NCBI GenBank assembly: GCA_029204225.1
Contig: CM055095.1
Span: forward strand, 29,778,414 to 29,842,413
Direction: 5' to 3'
Length of the DNA stretch: 64,000 bases
Source of the DNA: Diphasiastrum complanatum
Taxonomy: Eukaryota > Streptophyta > Lycopodiopsida > Lycopodiales > Lycopodiaceae
The notes beneath the pieces are model-generated. The model was not told where the DNA came from. It was given only the letters and a program-made list of their open reading frames with translations, and did not search any database. A program made the translations under genes and the position numbers. This document shows, one piece after another, positions 26,490 through 48,204 of the stretch. Position 1 is the stretch's first letter; every line of letters begins with the position of its first letter.

Positions 26490-27669
26490 GATCCTTGCAT
26501 ATGGATCAAGATTTGAAGGCATCTACAAATTGGATCCAAGTGAGAGTGCAAACTCTCTTGATGTTTCTTATATGTCCAATATTTCAAAGGAGGATGATCA
26601 CACAAGATGCACATATCTTCTCTCTTCAAGTATGATGGTGTATGATTATTCCTTATTATTCAAAGCATATGTTGAGAAGAAATTCTCATTGAAGATCAAA
26701 GCTTTGAGGAGTATTGGAGCTCTTGAAGGAATAGCACCATATGAAGTTTTATTCAAGATGAAGCCTAAGGTTGATCACCTTAGTGAACTTGGTAGTGCTT
26801 GCTTTGCACATATTCCCTTGGAAACAAGGAGGAAGGATGATCCAAGCTCATGGATCATGATTGGATACTCATCCATTAAGGAGGCCTTTAGTGTCTTTAC
26901 ACTCTCTATTTCAAAAGTGATTGTGAATAGAGATGTCATATTGCATGAAGATTCAACCTTGGAAGTGGCCGAGATCAAGGCTTCTCAAGAAGCATCACAA
27001 GTTATCTTTTTTGAAGGTATTCAAGTTATGATGGGGCCAAGGTGTGAGGAGGAGTTTCTTCTTCATATAATTTCAAGAAGATCTTCAAGATGCATGGCCG
27101 AGTCCTTATGGCTCACCTTACAAGGCAAAGAGGGGCATCTTTCATGTTGTATCTACTACAAGACATTCATATATGCTTCTCATCCTTTGCTTGAAATGCT
27201 ATCTTGCTTCATTGAATTTTTTGGATCTCAAAGTTCAAGAAAAGCTATACTAATTTTGTATGATGCTTATGGTATGGACATGTTTCTTGTCATTATTGAC
27301 TTAGATGTGTTTCCAATACTTTTTGAAAGCAAGATATTGTATTGTCAAAAGTATGCTCTTGGTTCTAGTAAGAACAAGATTGAGCTTGGTACTCACTTTT
27401 TTGAAAATCATGTTTTCACATGTTTTGAGGCAAATCGTAAACTCCTCTTGAGATTAAGTGAAGCATCCAAAGTGGACACTTACATCCTTGAGAGAGTAAC
27501 TAGCCTAAAAAAGATCAAGATAGTCTTTGATATCAAGATTAGATCCATCATGGATATAGTTCATTGTATGTGGACTAGTCAAGCTAGAAAGCATAATCTT
27601 GATAATCATCATTGTTTCACATCTTATGATCTTGATCTCCATGATCCTTATGAGGCTTGGAAGCCTTAG
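26490..27669 (+). pseudogene. Long open frame of element B with integrase tail but no reverse transcriptase
   Basis: A ~390-codon open stretch. Near 26716-26960 it matches the integrase C-terminal part of copia (APYEVLFKMKP, HLSELGSACFAHIP, WIMIGYSS, VNRDVILHED). After that come MAESLWLTLQGKEGHLSC and RLSEASKVDTYILERV, also present as divergent copies in element C. No YVDD, no RNase H. Likely a remodelled remnant of the region between integrase and reverse transcriptase; function unknown. Confidence 0.6.
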
Positions 27670-27957
27670 ATTTCTCTATTTATGGTGCATCCATCATGCA
27701 AGTGGAACTTTCAAAGCAAATATCATCATCAAGCATGGAGGAAGCCCATGATCATAGTGGCATATTGGTGGAGCACTCTTCAAAGGCATTGGCAAGAGAT
27801 CTCTACCAAAGAGATCTTATCATGGATATGGTGAGGGTGCTGCTATGATGGATCCCTTGGCTGATCTTCAGTTCTTGTGCATACCAAAGGATCCACTCAA
27901 AAAGATTTACAAACCTCTCAAGTGATCTAGTACCTTTCCAAGCTATTTTTTGAGGAG

Positions 27958-28601
27958 TGTGAGAAATTGGCAAAAATCTAGCTTGGTATTTTTTATGATA
28001 GAAGTTTGTAAGTGAATCTCACATGTGTGAAGGATGTTCCCACGTGTGGAGAATTGTAAAGTAAATAAAAATGTTTGATATAGGGGTCTCATAGAATTTC
28101 ATAGTCAAGCATTTAGGTGTAGGATGTTGATAGGGTCAAATTTGGCATAGATGGCAAATTATCCATTTCCACTTGTAATGCCACTATTGAGCCAAAATAG
28201 AGTAGGAGGCCAAACTTGTGCCAATTAGAGTGTAGACAAGTGTAATGCTTTTGTTTGATGAAGTTTAAGAGGTCCAAAAGGATTTAGAGGTGGAACCATG
28301 TGTGGTCCAATAGGAATTTGAGGTGTGCTTGAATATTGTCCAATAGAATTAAGAGTTGCATAGATCAATGGTCCAATAGGATTAAGAGGTGGAAAAGTGT
28401 GATCCAATCATAGCTAAGCATAGTGATAGCTCGTGGATCTACTAGTATCATTGTACTCCTCATTTGGATCTAATTGATTTTGAGATTGAGTGGATTTTGA
28501 GTGTCATTGAATTTCTAGCTTTCTCTCTCTACCCGAGGAGAGCAGCTTGATTTTACTTAGAATACTTTTGGAACACTTTCCACACATGTGAGTGAGAGTT
28601 G
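27958..28601 (+). repeat. 3' LTR of element B
   Basis: Preceded by a purine-rich GAGGAG after TATTTTTT, then TGTGAGAAATTGGC. Matches the 5' copy to GAGTGAGAGTTG and then runs into unrelated sequence. Contains CACATGTG-type palindromes shared with element C. Confidence 0.85.
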
Positions 28602-28879
28602 GAAGTGATTGAATGCGAAAGATTGGACATATTTTATGCAAGTGAATTTATGTTGATAAAGAAGTGAATCTTGTTTCGGACATGGATAACAACTGATCCT
28701 CGGCTATGACACCTGTCTTTCCCACTGTACTAGCTCGTGTGGTTTTGTGTTGTGGGATGGTGGCAGGTAATAGTTGAGTATCCTAAAACTTGCTTCGCTT
28801 TATGATACCTTGTATTGTAAGACTTTATACATGTTTGTTTTTACTTGTTATGGTCAAGAAGGACTATGTGAAATCTTTT

Positions 28880-33277
<4,398 letters not shown>

Positions 33278-33410
33278 ATGGGCCGAGCGCCATGTTGTGC
33301 CAAAGTAGGACTGAACCGAGGTCCATGGACTCTAGAAGAAGATGCTCTTCTTGCGAAGTACATTGAAACGCACGGCGAAGGATGTTGGAGGAACGTTCCC
33401 AGATTAGCAG
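33278..33410 (+). CDS. Exon 1 of the R2R3-MYB gene
   Basis: Encodes residues 1-44 plus one base of Gly45, ending RLAG. Donor TTAGCAG|GTCTCT. Continuing past the donor gives about 40 residues that break the R2 repeat. Confidence 0.95.
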
Positions 33411-35184
33411 GTCTCTGGAACTGTTTGTGCTACAATTTCATGCTAATTCATGCAGCTTTAGCTATTTGTCCTCCTGATTTTCAGTGCGACTTGAAGAATG
33501 CATTCACAAACTTTACGATTTTATATATGAAGTGATTGAAAATAGAAAAAATATACACAATAGGTTGAAGACAATTGTAGTCGTTTGATGAGTTGGAGAA
33601 CCGGTTTTTTGTCAAAAGCATCTAGAGAGTAGTGGATTTGAAGTAGGCTTGATTGATCCTTGTAAGAAGTATTGTATCTTAAAACAGGTATCAATTCTTG
33701 CATGGCAGGTTTGCTGAGGTGCGGCAAGAGCTGTAGGCTAAGGTGGGTGAATTATTTGCGCCCTTCTGTAAAACGAGGAAATATTTCGGAAGACGAGGAG
33801 AACCTGATAATAACGCTGCAATCACTTCTAGGAAATAGGTGAGCACATTAACTCTTTACAATCAAATTCTTCAGCATTACGATAGTCTGCTTCTTGCTGT
33901 TCATGCTATCAAATGTAATTTTCACACGCATAAAATCAGCTTGTATGTTATTGAGTTAAAACCGTTGCTTTTTGCAGATGGTCTCTGATCGCTGGAAGGA
34001 TGTCCGGAAGGACAGACAATGAAATCAAGAACTACTGGAATACCCATTTGAGCAAAAAATTGAAAAAAATGGGAATCGATCCAAAAACTCACAAGCCGTT
34101 GAGCATGCCACAAAAAACACTAGCTAAAGTACATCGAAGCCCTGAAAATCAGCCATGTCCTTCTGTCTTTAATTCTCAAGGTTCAGTTTCTGAATGCTTG
34201 GAAGAAACTTCCCAGAATCAAATTGATTCTCTGGGAGATCCTCTTTCTTGCTATGAAGTGCAAGACTCTAGACTGACAAGCAAGGGAGCATGCTCAATCG
34301 AAATTCGGTCAGCAAACACTAAGATCAACGCTTCAGGGACGGTCTCTTGTCCCAAGTCTCTGACCATCAATGATTGCTCCAAAAGCACGGAGCAAGATCC
34401 AAGCGACAGCCTGAATAGTGCAATCCAATGGAATAATGTGCAATCTGTTTCAGCAGTCATTTCAACCTGGGGAGACGGTCTAACTTCAAACTGGTCATCG
34501 CCTTCATCGGTGCTTTGTACCGACTTTTCAAAATCTTCGAAATGTGGTTCACCATCGTCATTGCTGAGTACATCTTCAGCCAGTTGTAAAGATCAGTTAA
34601 TGATCTCATCACAGGCTACCCCACCACAGATGAAAGATATTCATGATCAAAGCAACTTGTTGCTGAAATACGATCGGGACTTGCCAATCTTGAATTTTAC
34701 CGCGGGCAATGTCGGTTCACCTTCTTCAGTTATACTCCCCAAATACATTAGCAACGCCAATTTCACGATGAACGACACCGAGTCATTTGAAGAAATCGAC
34801 AGACTCAATATTAGTATGAACTCAGATCATACTGATCAGCTTAGTTTCTTAGAGGAGCCTGGAGTTGGAGAATTTTGGGAAAGTATAAACAAGACAGAAG
34901 CTACTGATTGTCCAGAATTAGAAAACCCTTTCATACGAACAGATTTGTGGGATGGCTTTGGACAGATGATTAGCGCTCCTGATGACAAGTCTCCAAGAAC
35001 CAGCGAGTGCGTTGACTCGTTTATCTTAAACTTTCCTAATCACTATGAGCTGGAGCTAGAAACCTGCAGCCGGCATATGCTTTTACCACAACAATATACT
35101 GAAGATTTCGATGAGAATCTGTATTTTGAGTCCTGTTCCAATTATGAGGGTGACAATTTAGTCTATACTTACGAGCTTTACTGA
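33278..35184 (+). CDS. R2R3-MYB transcription factor, TT2-like class with altered bHLH-contact signature
   Basis: Three exons: 33278-33410, 33709-33838 and 33978-35184, introns GT-AG of 298 and 139 nt at the two positions (phase 1 and phase 2) common to plant R2R3-MYB genes. Product 489 residues, starting [19 protein letters not shown]2 spans about residues 14-64 (Trp17, 37, 57) and R3 about 67-115 (Ile70, Trp89, Trp108), with the DNA-contact helix [23 protein letters not shown] follows. The long C-terminus is Ser/Asn-rich with acidic segments ([24 protein letters not shown]) that could activate transcription. The MYB domain resembles subgroup 5 regulators of flavonoid and proanthocyanidin genes, which act with bHLH partners. 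In the contact signature [DE]Lx2[RK]x3Lx6Lx3R the first residue is Asn76 and the basic residue is Thr80, while Leu77, 84, 91 and Arg95 are kept. The start is the ATG at 33278; a GTG just before it is not a plant start. All splice sites are intact, so the gene looks functional. Confidence 0.95.
33709..33838 (+). CDS. Exon 2 of the R2R3-MYB gene
   Basis: Acceptor CATGGCAG, donor AAATAG|GTGAGC. Encodes [16 protein letters not shown] (third helix of R2) and the first two helices of R3. At 130 nt it has the usual length for the middle exon of this gene family. Confidence 0.95.
33978..35184 (+). CDS. Exon 3 of the R2R3-MYB gene
   Basis: Acceptor TTTTTGCAG. Begins inside Arg88, then [17 protein letters not shown], and runs to the TGA stop at 35182-35184. 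It carries the whole regulatory C-terminus. Confidence 0.95.
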
Positions 35185-41264
<6,080 letters not shown>

Positions 41265-41672
41265 TGTGAAAAATTGCCAAAATTGGCAAATCTAGCTTAA
41301 TAGAACCATGCAAATATGTATATTGGTGGGTCTCACATGTGTGAGGCTATGGTGCCACATGTGAATCTACACTAGAGTAGGTTAGATCATGCTCATATGG
41401 TTGGTCAAGTTTGTTTGGTGATGATTCCTACATTATATGACCAAATCCTTCAATTTATGGAGTAGGTTGATCAATCTAGCCACCAACATGGCAAAACTCA
41501 AGGGTTAAGCTAGAATGGAAAATTAGGGCAAAAATGCTCAATCATCTTCCTTATTACATGCTGGATTTTCACCTAACTCGAGGTGGGGAAGATCCTTTAT
41601 ATGTATCATCAACTCTCCATAGTAATGCCTTAGAAATTTTTGAGAGCTCATTGGCAATCTCAACTCTCTACA
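41265..41672 (+). repeat. LTR-like segment related to elements B and C
   Basis: Begins TGTGAAAAATTGCC with TCTAGCTTAATAG close behind, like the LTR starts of B (TGTGAGAAATTGGC) and C (TGTGAAAAATGC). It contains CTCACATGTGTGAGG and CCACATGTGAA palindromes. It ends near TCTCTACA just before copia relic I. No target duplication was found, so a solo or truncated LTR is likely. Confidence 0.5.
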
Positions 41673-41679
41673 CTATGTA

Positions 41680-41806
41680 CTAAATCCAGAGGTCGATTTT
41701 CTTGTGTCGATATCTCCTGACCAATCTGCATCTGTGTAGCCCTCTAGAATATTGGCAGATTGGCTGCCTCCATAGCAAATGTTGAGATGTTTTGTAGCTT
41801 GGACAT
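41680..41806 (-). mobile_element. Copia relic I, RNase H part (split by element H)
   Basis: On the minus strand the sequence encodes GYTDADWSGDIDTRKSTSGF, the RNase H start of Ty1/copia, preceded by KHLNICYGGS. The frame is cut at 41806 by element H and resumes on the far side at 61883, where HENMKYV-like codons continue it across the GACAT duplication. Confidence 0.75.
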
Positions 41807-42295
41807 TGTTATGGCCATATTCAACTAAGGACATGTAATAGTCCTAATATGGTAGACCGGCCCTCCAGTGTTCGAGATTATTGGTCACGCCTAGATTGAA
41901 TTCCATATTGAGGCCTGTTGGTGACTAATGACCTTGAGAGGACCCAGACACTCTAATTGAGACATATGGAGTAGTGCATGTACGTGTGATTGATATAGGC
42001 AGGAGGTATGCATGAAGAGTTGTGATCTATTTATAGTTGACCTGCATGGGGATTGCATGGGTTCATGCACAGGATCCTACTCTCTGTATATTGAGATAGA
42101 GATTATCCCGTCAACGACTTTGGTCTAGGTTACCAGTTGAGCTCTTCTCCTCTTGCTATCACATGGCATGGCTTGGGGGCTAGATCCAGGAGGATTCCCC
42201 AGGAGGGATCTAGGATTGGTTAGGTGGCTTTGCTCCATAGTCTCTCTTGTATTTTTCTATCTTCATCTTAGGGGTTTTCCCTAGTGGTCTTTACA
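41807..42295 (+). repeat. 5' LTR of element H
   Basis: TG...CA borders, next to the primer site. Differs from the 3' copy at about 38 positions by eye (about 8%), which makes H older than C and G nested within it. Confidence 0.9.
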
Positions 42296-42308
42296 TTGGT
42301 ATCAGAAC
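42296..42308 (+). other. Primer-binding site of element H
   Basis: TTGGTATCAGAAC directly after the 5' LTR, one mismatch from the usual TGGTATCAGAGC complementary to initiator tRNA-Met. Confidence 0.75.
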
Positions 42309-43610
42309 ATTTATACTAACCACTCAGCTACAGAAGATTCTATTTCTCTAGAGTAAATAACATATCTGGAAAATCTCTGAAGTGAATAACTCCACATCAC
42401 AAGTTTTCCAACCATCATACTTTTACAAACCTAGTTTCTACATCAAATCAGCCTACTTCAGATCTTAGTGTACAAACCAATATTAGGCTGACTTACATAG
42501 ACATCTTTGGACATAAGGTTAAGATTAAGCTTTATAACATCTGGTCCAATCAGCGGAATCTTAAATCAATCTTTATCACCACTATCCATAACCATGAATA
42601 TCCAACAGCTTAAAAACCCCCAAAACTCTTCTAGTTCTAGATTATTCAAAACAATTACTAGAGAAAACCTCTATTCCCATTGGATAGTTCCACCATTGCT
42701 CACATACTGGATTCCACAAAAGAAATCTATGCAATTGGTTAATCCCATGAAAGTCTTATTCCTATCATTTTCCGGCTAAAATGCAGTCTTGGATGGGAGG
42801 AAGAAAATGAGACACCTGAGTAGGTAAATGTAATTGTGTTATGTAATTTGGATTGATAATCCCTATAAGAGAATTGCATAGCATCGGTTTGTTGAATTCA
42901 TAAAGTTGAAATTTTATCAAAAATCTATAGGACCATGAGTTGACCCAATTTGTTATTGGAAATTGTAATGTGGAACGAGAATGACAATTGGTTCACATTT
43001 GTACTGTAAAGAGCCTTAAACCTAAGAGTTGGAATTCTCAGATGGTAGGAATTCGGAAATGATAGTACCAATCAAATGGGTTGTTTATGTGACGGTAATG
43101 CCATGTGCATATTCTTGTTAAATCACAATTTTGTAAATGAATTATTGCGATCCATTAGGAATAGAAATGGGGGCACTCCAGTACTTGGTGGAATAGATAT
43201 GTGCAAATCTGGTATTGGAAATCCAGATAGAGTTTAAGATCTTTGGATTATCGGATAGTGCGGTTAATGATCTTCTAGAAGATCGGATCCTGTCGGATAT
43301 AGGATGTTCAGATAATCTTTTTGATTTTCCGTTGTGCAAAAGCAAACAAAAAACTGATGGTATGGGACATCAATGATTTCAAGATGGAATTCTTGTGTGA
43401 GAATGATCTGTAGACCAGTGGGTAGTATTTACATTATTATTGTATTTGGAGAGGTTATGAGATATAGATCCGGATCCCTCCATGGTATCTCATAAATTCC
43501 AAATCGAAAACCCTTAAAAGCTATTTCTCTTTTAATTTAAACCTCTACTTTTTAAAAATTTCTTAAATACGAGACAATTGGATTGAGATTCATATAATTC
43601 CTTCAATTGT
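42309..43610 (+). other. Interior of element H, left part, without coding
   Basis: AT-rich, no gag or pol recognised; a frame at 42507-42779 has no motif. It continues on the far side of copia fragment D at about 53330. Confidence 0.5.
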
Positions 43611-43789
43611 AGAACTAGCTACTGATGGACTAGAGGCTCGTTCCTTGTTTTGCCCAATTCATCCAGCCTTAGCCAGATTATCTCGTTGGCCATCTTTGCT
43701 GCTGCAACATATTCTGCTTTGCAAGATGACTGGGCCACGATGGTCTGCTTCTTGCTGACCCAGAGAACTGCTGCTCTTGATGTGATGGT

Positions 43790-44620
43790 TGCGAAAAATG
43801 CAAAAATAAGCTTGGTAGAGGCCAAAAATCTTGTATATAGATAAACACACATGTGTGGAGCCTATTCCCACATGTGAAACTAGTGTACTTGTCATGTACC
43901 ATAATCATATATGTTGTACATATGATTTAATTCAAGTTCTAGTGGCTAAAATGGCCAAAAACTAGTTTTCTAGACATATGACACATGGCATCAATCTATT
44001 GATTGCATGAGCCACATCCTTTGGTTAGATGTCATATCCCATGTGTAGAGGACAACTCACACGTGTGGAATAAGCTGAAGTAGGCGAATTTTGACTTCTA
44101 AAAGATTTCCAAGTAGATCTCCATATAAAAGGAAAATGGACCAAAAGTGCTCAAATAGAAGGTTTTGTCCAAGTGTCAGTTTTGCATGGTGAATCATCAT
44201 ATGACAAAGCACCTTCACACATGTGGGATCAGAGGGATGATCAGTACCACGAGCTCTCACTTATTGTATGTATAGAGCCACATTTGGCCATAATCATTGT
44301 GAGACACCAATCTTGGTTTTGGAAGCAATTTTGAGTGATTCTCTCCATTTGTCTACATTTGTTTTGATTGTTTTGAGGTTCTATCAATGTGTACTTGATT
44401 TTCAGGTTGGAGTCCGTACTCAGACAGTGTTTCACACATGTGAAACCAGAAAGTACACTTATCTTCAATTAATGATTGTTCTTGTTAGGATTTTGTGTCT
44501 AGAATTGATCTAGATTGATCTTAATCTCAAGTAGATTGATAGATCAAGTAATCTGACAACCAATCCCTCTTGAGGATCAGATTAGGATCTACTCGTGGTC
44601 CTTTTTGTACTTTTTCCACA
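43790..44620 (+). repeat. 5' LTR of element C
   Basis: Starts TGCGAAAAATGC (TGTG in the 3' copy) and ends TTTCCACA. About 25 differences from the 3' LTR seen by eye (about 3%). Six CACATGTG or CACGTG-type half or full palindromes lie along it. Confidence 0.92.
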
Positions 44621-44633
44621 TGGTATTAGAGCC
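44621..44633 (+). other. Primer-binding site of element C
   Basis: TGGTATTAGAGCC, one base from the tRNA-Met type TGGTATCAGAGCC, immediately after the LTR end. Confidence 0.8.
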
Positions 44634-46217
44634 AAGTGCAAGAGGTATTAGGTTTTGTTGAAATTGATAGGGTTAATCCAAATCAAAGCCAAAATTAGCA
44701 GCTTTTAGGAAACTAGTCAAATTTTGTGTAGCGAGTTGGATTTGATAGCTATCCTCAAAAGTTCTGGTCCAGATCTTGTTGTGGGCTGTAGGAACCCTTT
44801 TCACACGTGTGAGGCCATACAGCTCTGGTTTTGACTGAGAATTTTCTAAAAGTTGTAGAATTTGACTCACATACCCAATTTGAGTGATTTTTAATGCAAA
44901 ATCAAGCATTTTCTATAGAGAATCTCATCCCTTGATTAGTTCTTGGATTAGATCAGCCAAGAAATTAAATTTGAAGCTTGAATTAGGTGCATTAATTGAT
45001 TATCTCTAATTTTTTGAGTGCATGTTGAAGTTGAGAGAGATTTTGCTAAAAATCATAGATTAAGGAGTGATATGCAAGGTGAGAGGTTGAAATCCATTGT
45101 ACCATCACTCTAGATTTGTTCAAGAGTGATAGGGACAAGTTTAGAGGCATCAATTTGCTAGAAAACATCATTGGATCTGTCCTCCAAGTGAAACCTTTGA
45201 GAGTTTCTAGTGCATATAGAGCATCTATGCAAATCTTTTGTAGAATTTGACATAGATTGGCTTCAATTGAAAGTTCTAGAAAAGAGATTGAGATCTAAGT
45301 CACATTATTCAATCCTACTCAATTTGTTTAAGTGTTTGTGAGGTTTGAAAAGATTCATTAAGGTGTCTATGGCAAATGTGTAGAGAGAGCTCCAATTTTC
45401 TAAGAGTTCCTTCCTTTGTAGAAGGCAAGATCTAGAAGCTCATTTTGTGTTGTTATTGGTGGAGAATTTGTATTCTCCTAGGTGATCAAATCTTTCTAAG
45501 TGGCATTAGCTCTTTGAAGCACAATATCTTAGTGAGAAAAATCACAACTTTTGATTTTGAATTTCATTCCAAGTCTTAAGAGGTAGAGTAATTGGTGGAA
45601 TCCAATAGGGGTGATTGAATCAATTTATTGAGCAAAAATTGACATAGTATGTATGAGACTCAAATTAGTTCTATTCAACTTTCTTTGTGAGAGTGTGAGG
45701 GTAAATTTGAGATCCCATTGGATGTCTAGAATGAGGAGGAGTCCATATTTGAGTATTCATGCATGGTTGAGATCTTTGTGAATCTCTAATTGTCTAATTT
45801 TTTAAGCTTTGTGAAAAATTGGTGGTATAGTTTGTTGTCAAATCAAATCAAATTCATTCTAAATCTCAAGTGTGAGATTATTTGGGTCAAGAGTGAGTCC
45901 AAAGAAGTGATTAAGTTTGATTTTCATGTATTTGAAACAAAACCCATCTTTTGTTCAAGAAACTCAAGTGTTGAGAGAACTAGTCAAGTGAAAAGGAAAA
46001 TCTTGGTGTCAAATCTTTTTCATATCCATTTCAACTTTCAAAAGAAAGAGTCATTGGTATTTTATGAGTCCAATAGGAGAGTGGAACTGATTCCTTTTGC
46101 GATTTGATTCATATGCTTTTGTCTTAATGATCAAAGCAAAGTTTCCAAGTGACTAGTCATTAGTGTGAAGATTGATTCTTAGGTTTGTGAGTAAGATCTT
46201 TTGTAGATCCTTCTAGA
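44634..46217 (+). other. 5' interior of element C without recognisable gag
   Basis: AT-rich and without recognisable capsid motifs. A TTTTCACACGTGTGAGG palindrome lies near 44800, outside the LTR. The frame at 45790-46107 has no known motif. Confidence 0.45.
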
Positions 46218-47429
46218 TTGTTGAAGATGTTCAAATCTAGTCTCTTGAGAGTCACAAATTACATTTGTAGAATCATATCAAAGGCTTTTATTCACATAGC
46301 ATCAATAGGTGGCATCCTATTGAAGGAAAGAAAGGATCCTAAGTACAACCTTTGTGGCAAGGGAGGATATATTTTCTCAAGATGCTACAAAAAGAAGACC
46401 AATTCATCCAAGAAGAACCAAAGCAAGGGGGCCGAGGAGAAGGATGGAGCTTCAAGTTTGAAATGCAAATACAAGAAGGACAAGTCCAAGGAAAGGTGTT
46501 TCCTTTGTGGAAAGGTGAATGAGGCTTGGAGTCTCACAAGGACTTGCAAGATTTGTCTTCAAGAGTCCATCATAACACATGTCAAATCTTTTGAAATTTT
46601 TCATTTGGAAGTGCATTGTTTGGTTCAAGATGCAAAGATAGATGTCACTTTCATGAAAGTAACTTGGATTTATTTTATGTCCTTGGAAAGTATTTTGCTT
46701 GGAACTTTAGATAAGTTCAAACTTATTGTTATGATCCAAGAGAAATCAATCAAGAATAAGGAGCAGCAATCACAAAATGAAAATAGTTTCATTTATGCTA
46801 TCATGTCAACTTATGAAGAACCATTTTGCTTCGAAGAGATTTTTGTATCTCAAAGGTGGATTAAGGCAATACTAGTTGAGTGTGATGCCTTAAAAGATAG
46901 CAAAATATGTTTTCCTTGTAAGCTTACATTAGTTATGAAGTCAAGGAAATGGAAATATCTTCATAATGTAGGATCTTTTGGTTTCAATAAGATCATGAAT
47001 GATGTGTTCATTCATAAAGATGAAAATTGTATGTTTTCAATTATAAAGGCAAGTTGTAAACTTCTTATGAGAATAAGTGAAGCATCCAAAGTGGACACTT
47101 ATATCCATAAGCAAGTAGTTAGCCTTATTGAGACGGAAATACCTTTTGATTTCAATATTGGAATAATCATGCCAAGTTGTGGTGATTTTTGGACTTATGC
47201 TTCTAGCATAAGTAATCTTGATAATCATAGGAAGTGCATATTGAATGGTCATACTTGTTATGATCATTATGAGACATGGAGGTCTCAGATTTCCATCAAA
47301 AGGAGCACCATGAAGAGGATCTTAAGGAGTCATCTCAAGGTTCCAATGTGCCAAGGATTGAGGAGGAGAATCCTTCTCAAGGTTCAAGTGTGCCAAGGAT
47401 TGAGGAGGAGAGACCTTCTCAAATTGTGA
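46218..47429 (+). pseudogene. Long open frame of element C
   Basis: About 400 open codons. Near residue 45 YNLCGKGGYIFSRC aligns to the zinc knuckle of B, with the first Cys and the His both replaced by Tyr. Further on, PFCFEEIFVSQRWIKAILVE and KSRKWKYLHN resemble the copia reverse transcriptase N-terminus (SFEEA...W..AM..E and KWVY). LLMRISEASKVDTYI and NLDNHRKCILNG match element B near 27440-27620. The catalytic half is missing. The start given is the first convenient ATG, not a known start. Confidence 0.55.
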
Positions 47430-47452
47430 TTCCAAAAAGAAACTAAATAAAT

Positions 47453-48204
47453 ATGGTTGAGTCCATGTGGCTCACATTTCAAGGGAAAGAGGAGCATATC
47501 TCATGTGGTATACATCTCATACTTACTTCTCTTATGTCATTTGATAAATCAATTTGCTTTAGTGAAATCATTGCATCTCAAAATTGGAGTAAAGCCATAC
47601 TAGTTGAGTATGAAGTCTCTCTTGAGAACATAGATGATGTTCTTAAAAGGTTGAAATTGATTTTAAATCAATTAGAAAGCAAATGGTTATTTCATCAAAT
47701 GTATGCTCTTGAATCATGCAAGAGCAAAAGTGATTTGTTCACGTATTTAGCCTCATTGGATCTGAGATTAACATGGTAAACAAGCATGAAGATATATTGC
47801 AAACACTTTGTTATTATAGCATGCATAGTCTTGCCAATTTGGATGAGACTAATTCTCTAGATCATGGTAACATGATGTTAGATCTTTGTGTTCCTGATAA
47901 ATCAAAAAGAAATCTTTATTTTCTCATGGAGGAGCATGCACATGAAGAAGGAGCAAGCCTCAAAGTCAAGCATCTACATGAAATTTAGAAGGAATCAATT
48001 TTGGAGATGCTAGGATGGTGCAAAGCTCTCAAGTTCATCAAAGATGTCAACATCAAAGAAGCACTATCATGGATATGGTGATTTCAGATCAACATCAAGC
48101 TCATTGGCTGATCTTCACACCTTTTGAACCAGCAAAGACCAATTCAGCCCATGGAGTCAAGTTCAAGATCATCATGTTTTCCATCAAGCTAGATTTTTTA
48201 GGAG
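47453..48204 (+). other. 3' interior of element C with blocks shared with B
   Basis: MVESMWLTFQGKEEHISC matches MAESLWLTLQGKEGHLSC of B. SICFSEIIASQNWSKAILVE again resembles the reverse transcriptase N-terminus, so this block is present twice in C. The TATCATGGATATGGTGA word and a TTGGCTGATCTTCA word before the 3' LTR are also shared with B. Confidence 0.55.

Larger units (their letters stand above)
24784..28601 (+). mobile_element. LTR retrotransposon B, polymerase-deleted copia-type element
   Basis: Two LTR copies (24784-25459 and 27958-28601) flank a plus-strand interior. The interior begins abruptly in mid-gag (SNEILREIGDCSTSKEAWD near 25470), with no primer site. It continues with a CCHC knuckle CFYCGKKGHYATNC near 26030, protease DSWYIDSGASSHMCG near 26200, and an integrase C-terminal remnant (APYEVLFKMKPKVDHLSELG near 26730). 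The integrase core, the YVDD reverse transcriptase core and RNase H are absent. The element abuts the 5' region of element A at 24783, so it was probably inserted there. No clear target duplication or CA end was found at the right side. Confidence 0.8.

Noticed and set aside
43619-43908. A host gene at 43619-43908
   Set aside because: It is the RNase H end of copia fragment D, overlapping the start of the 5' LTR of C.
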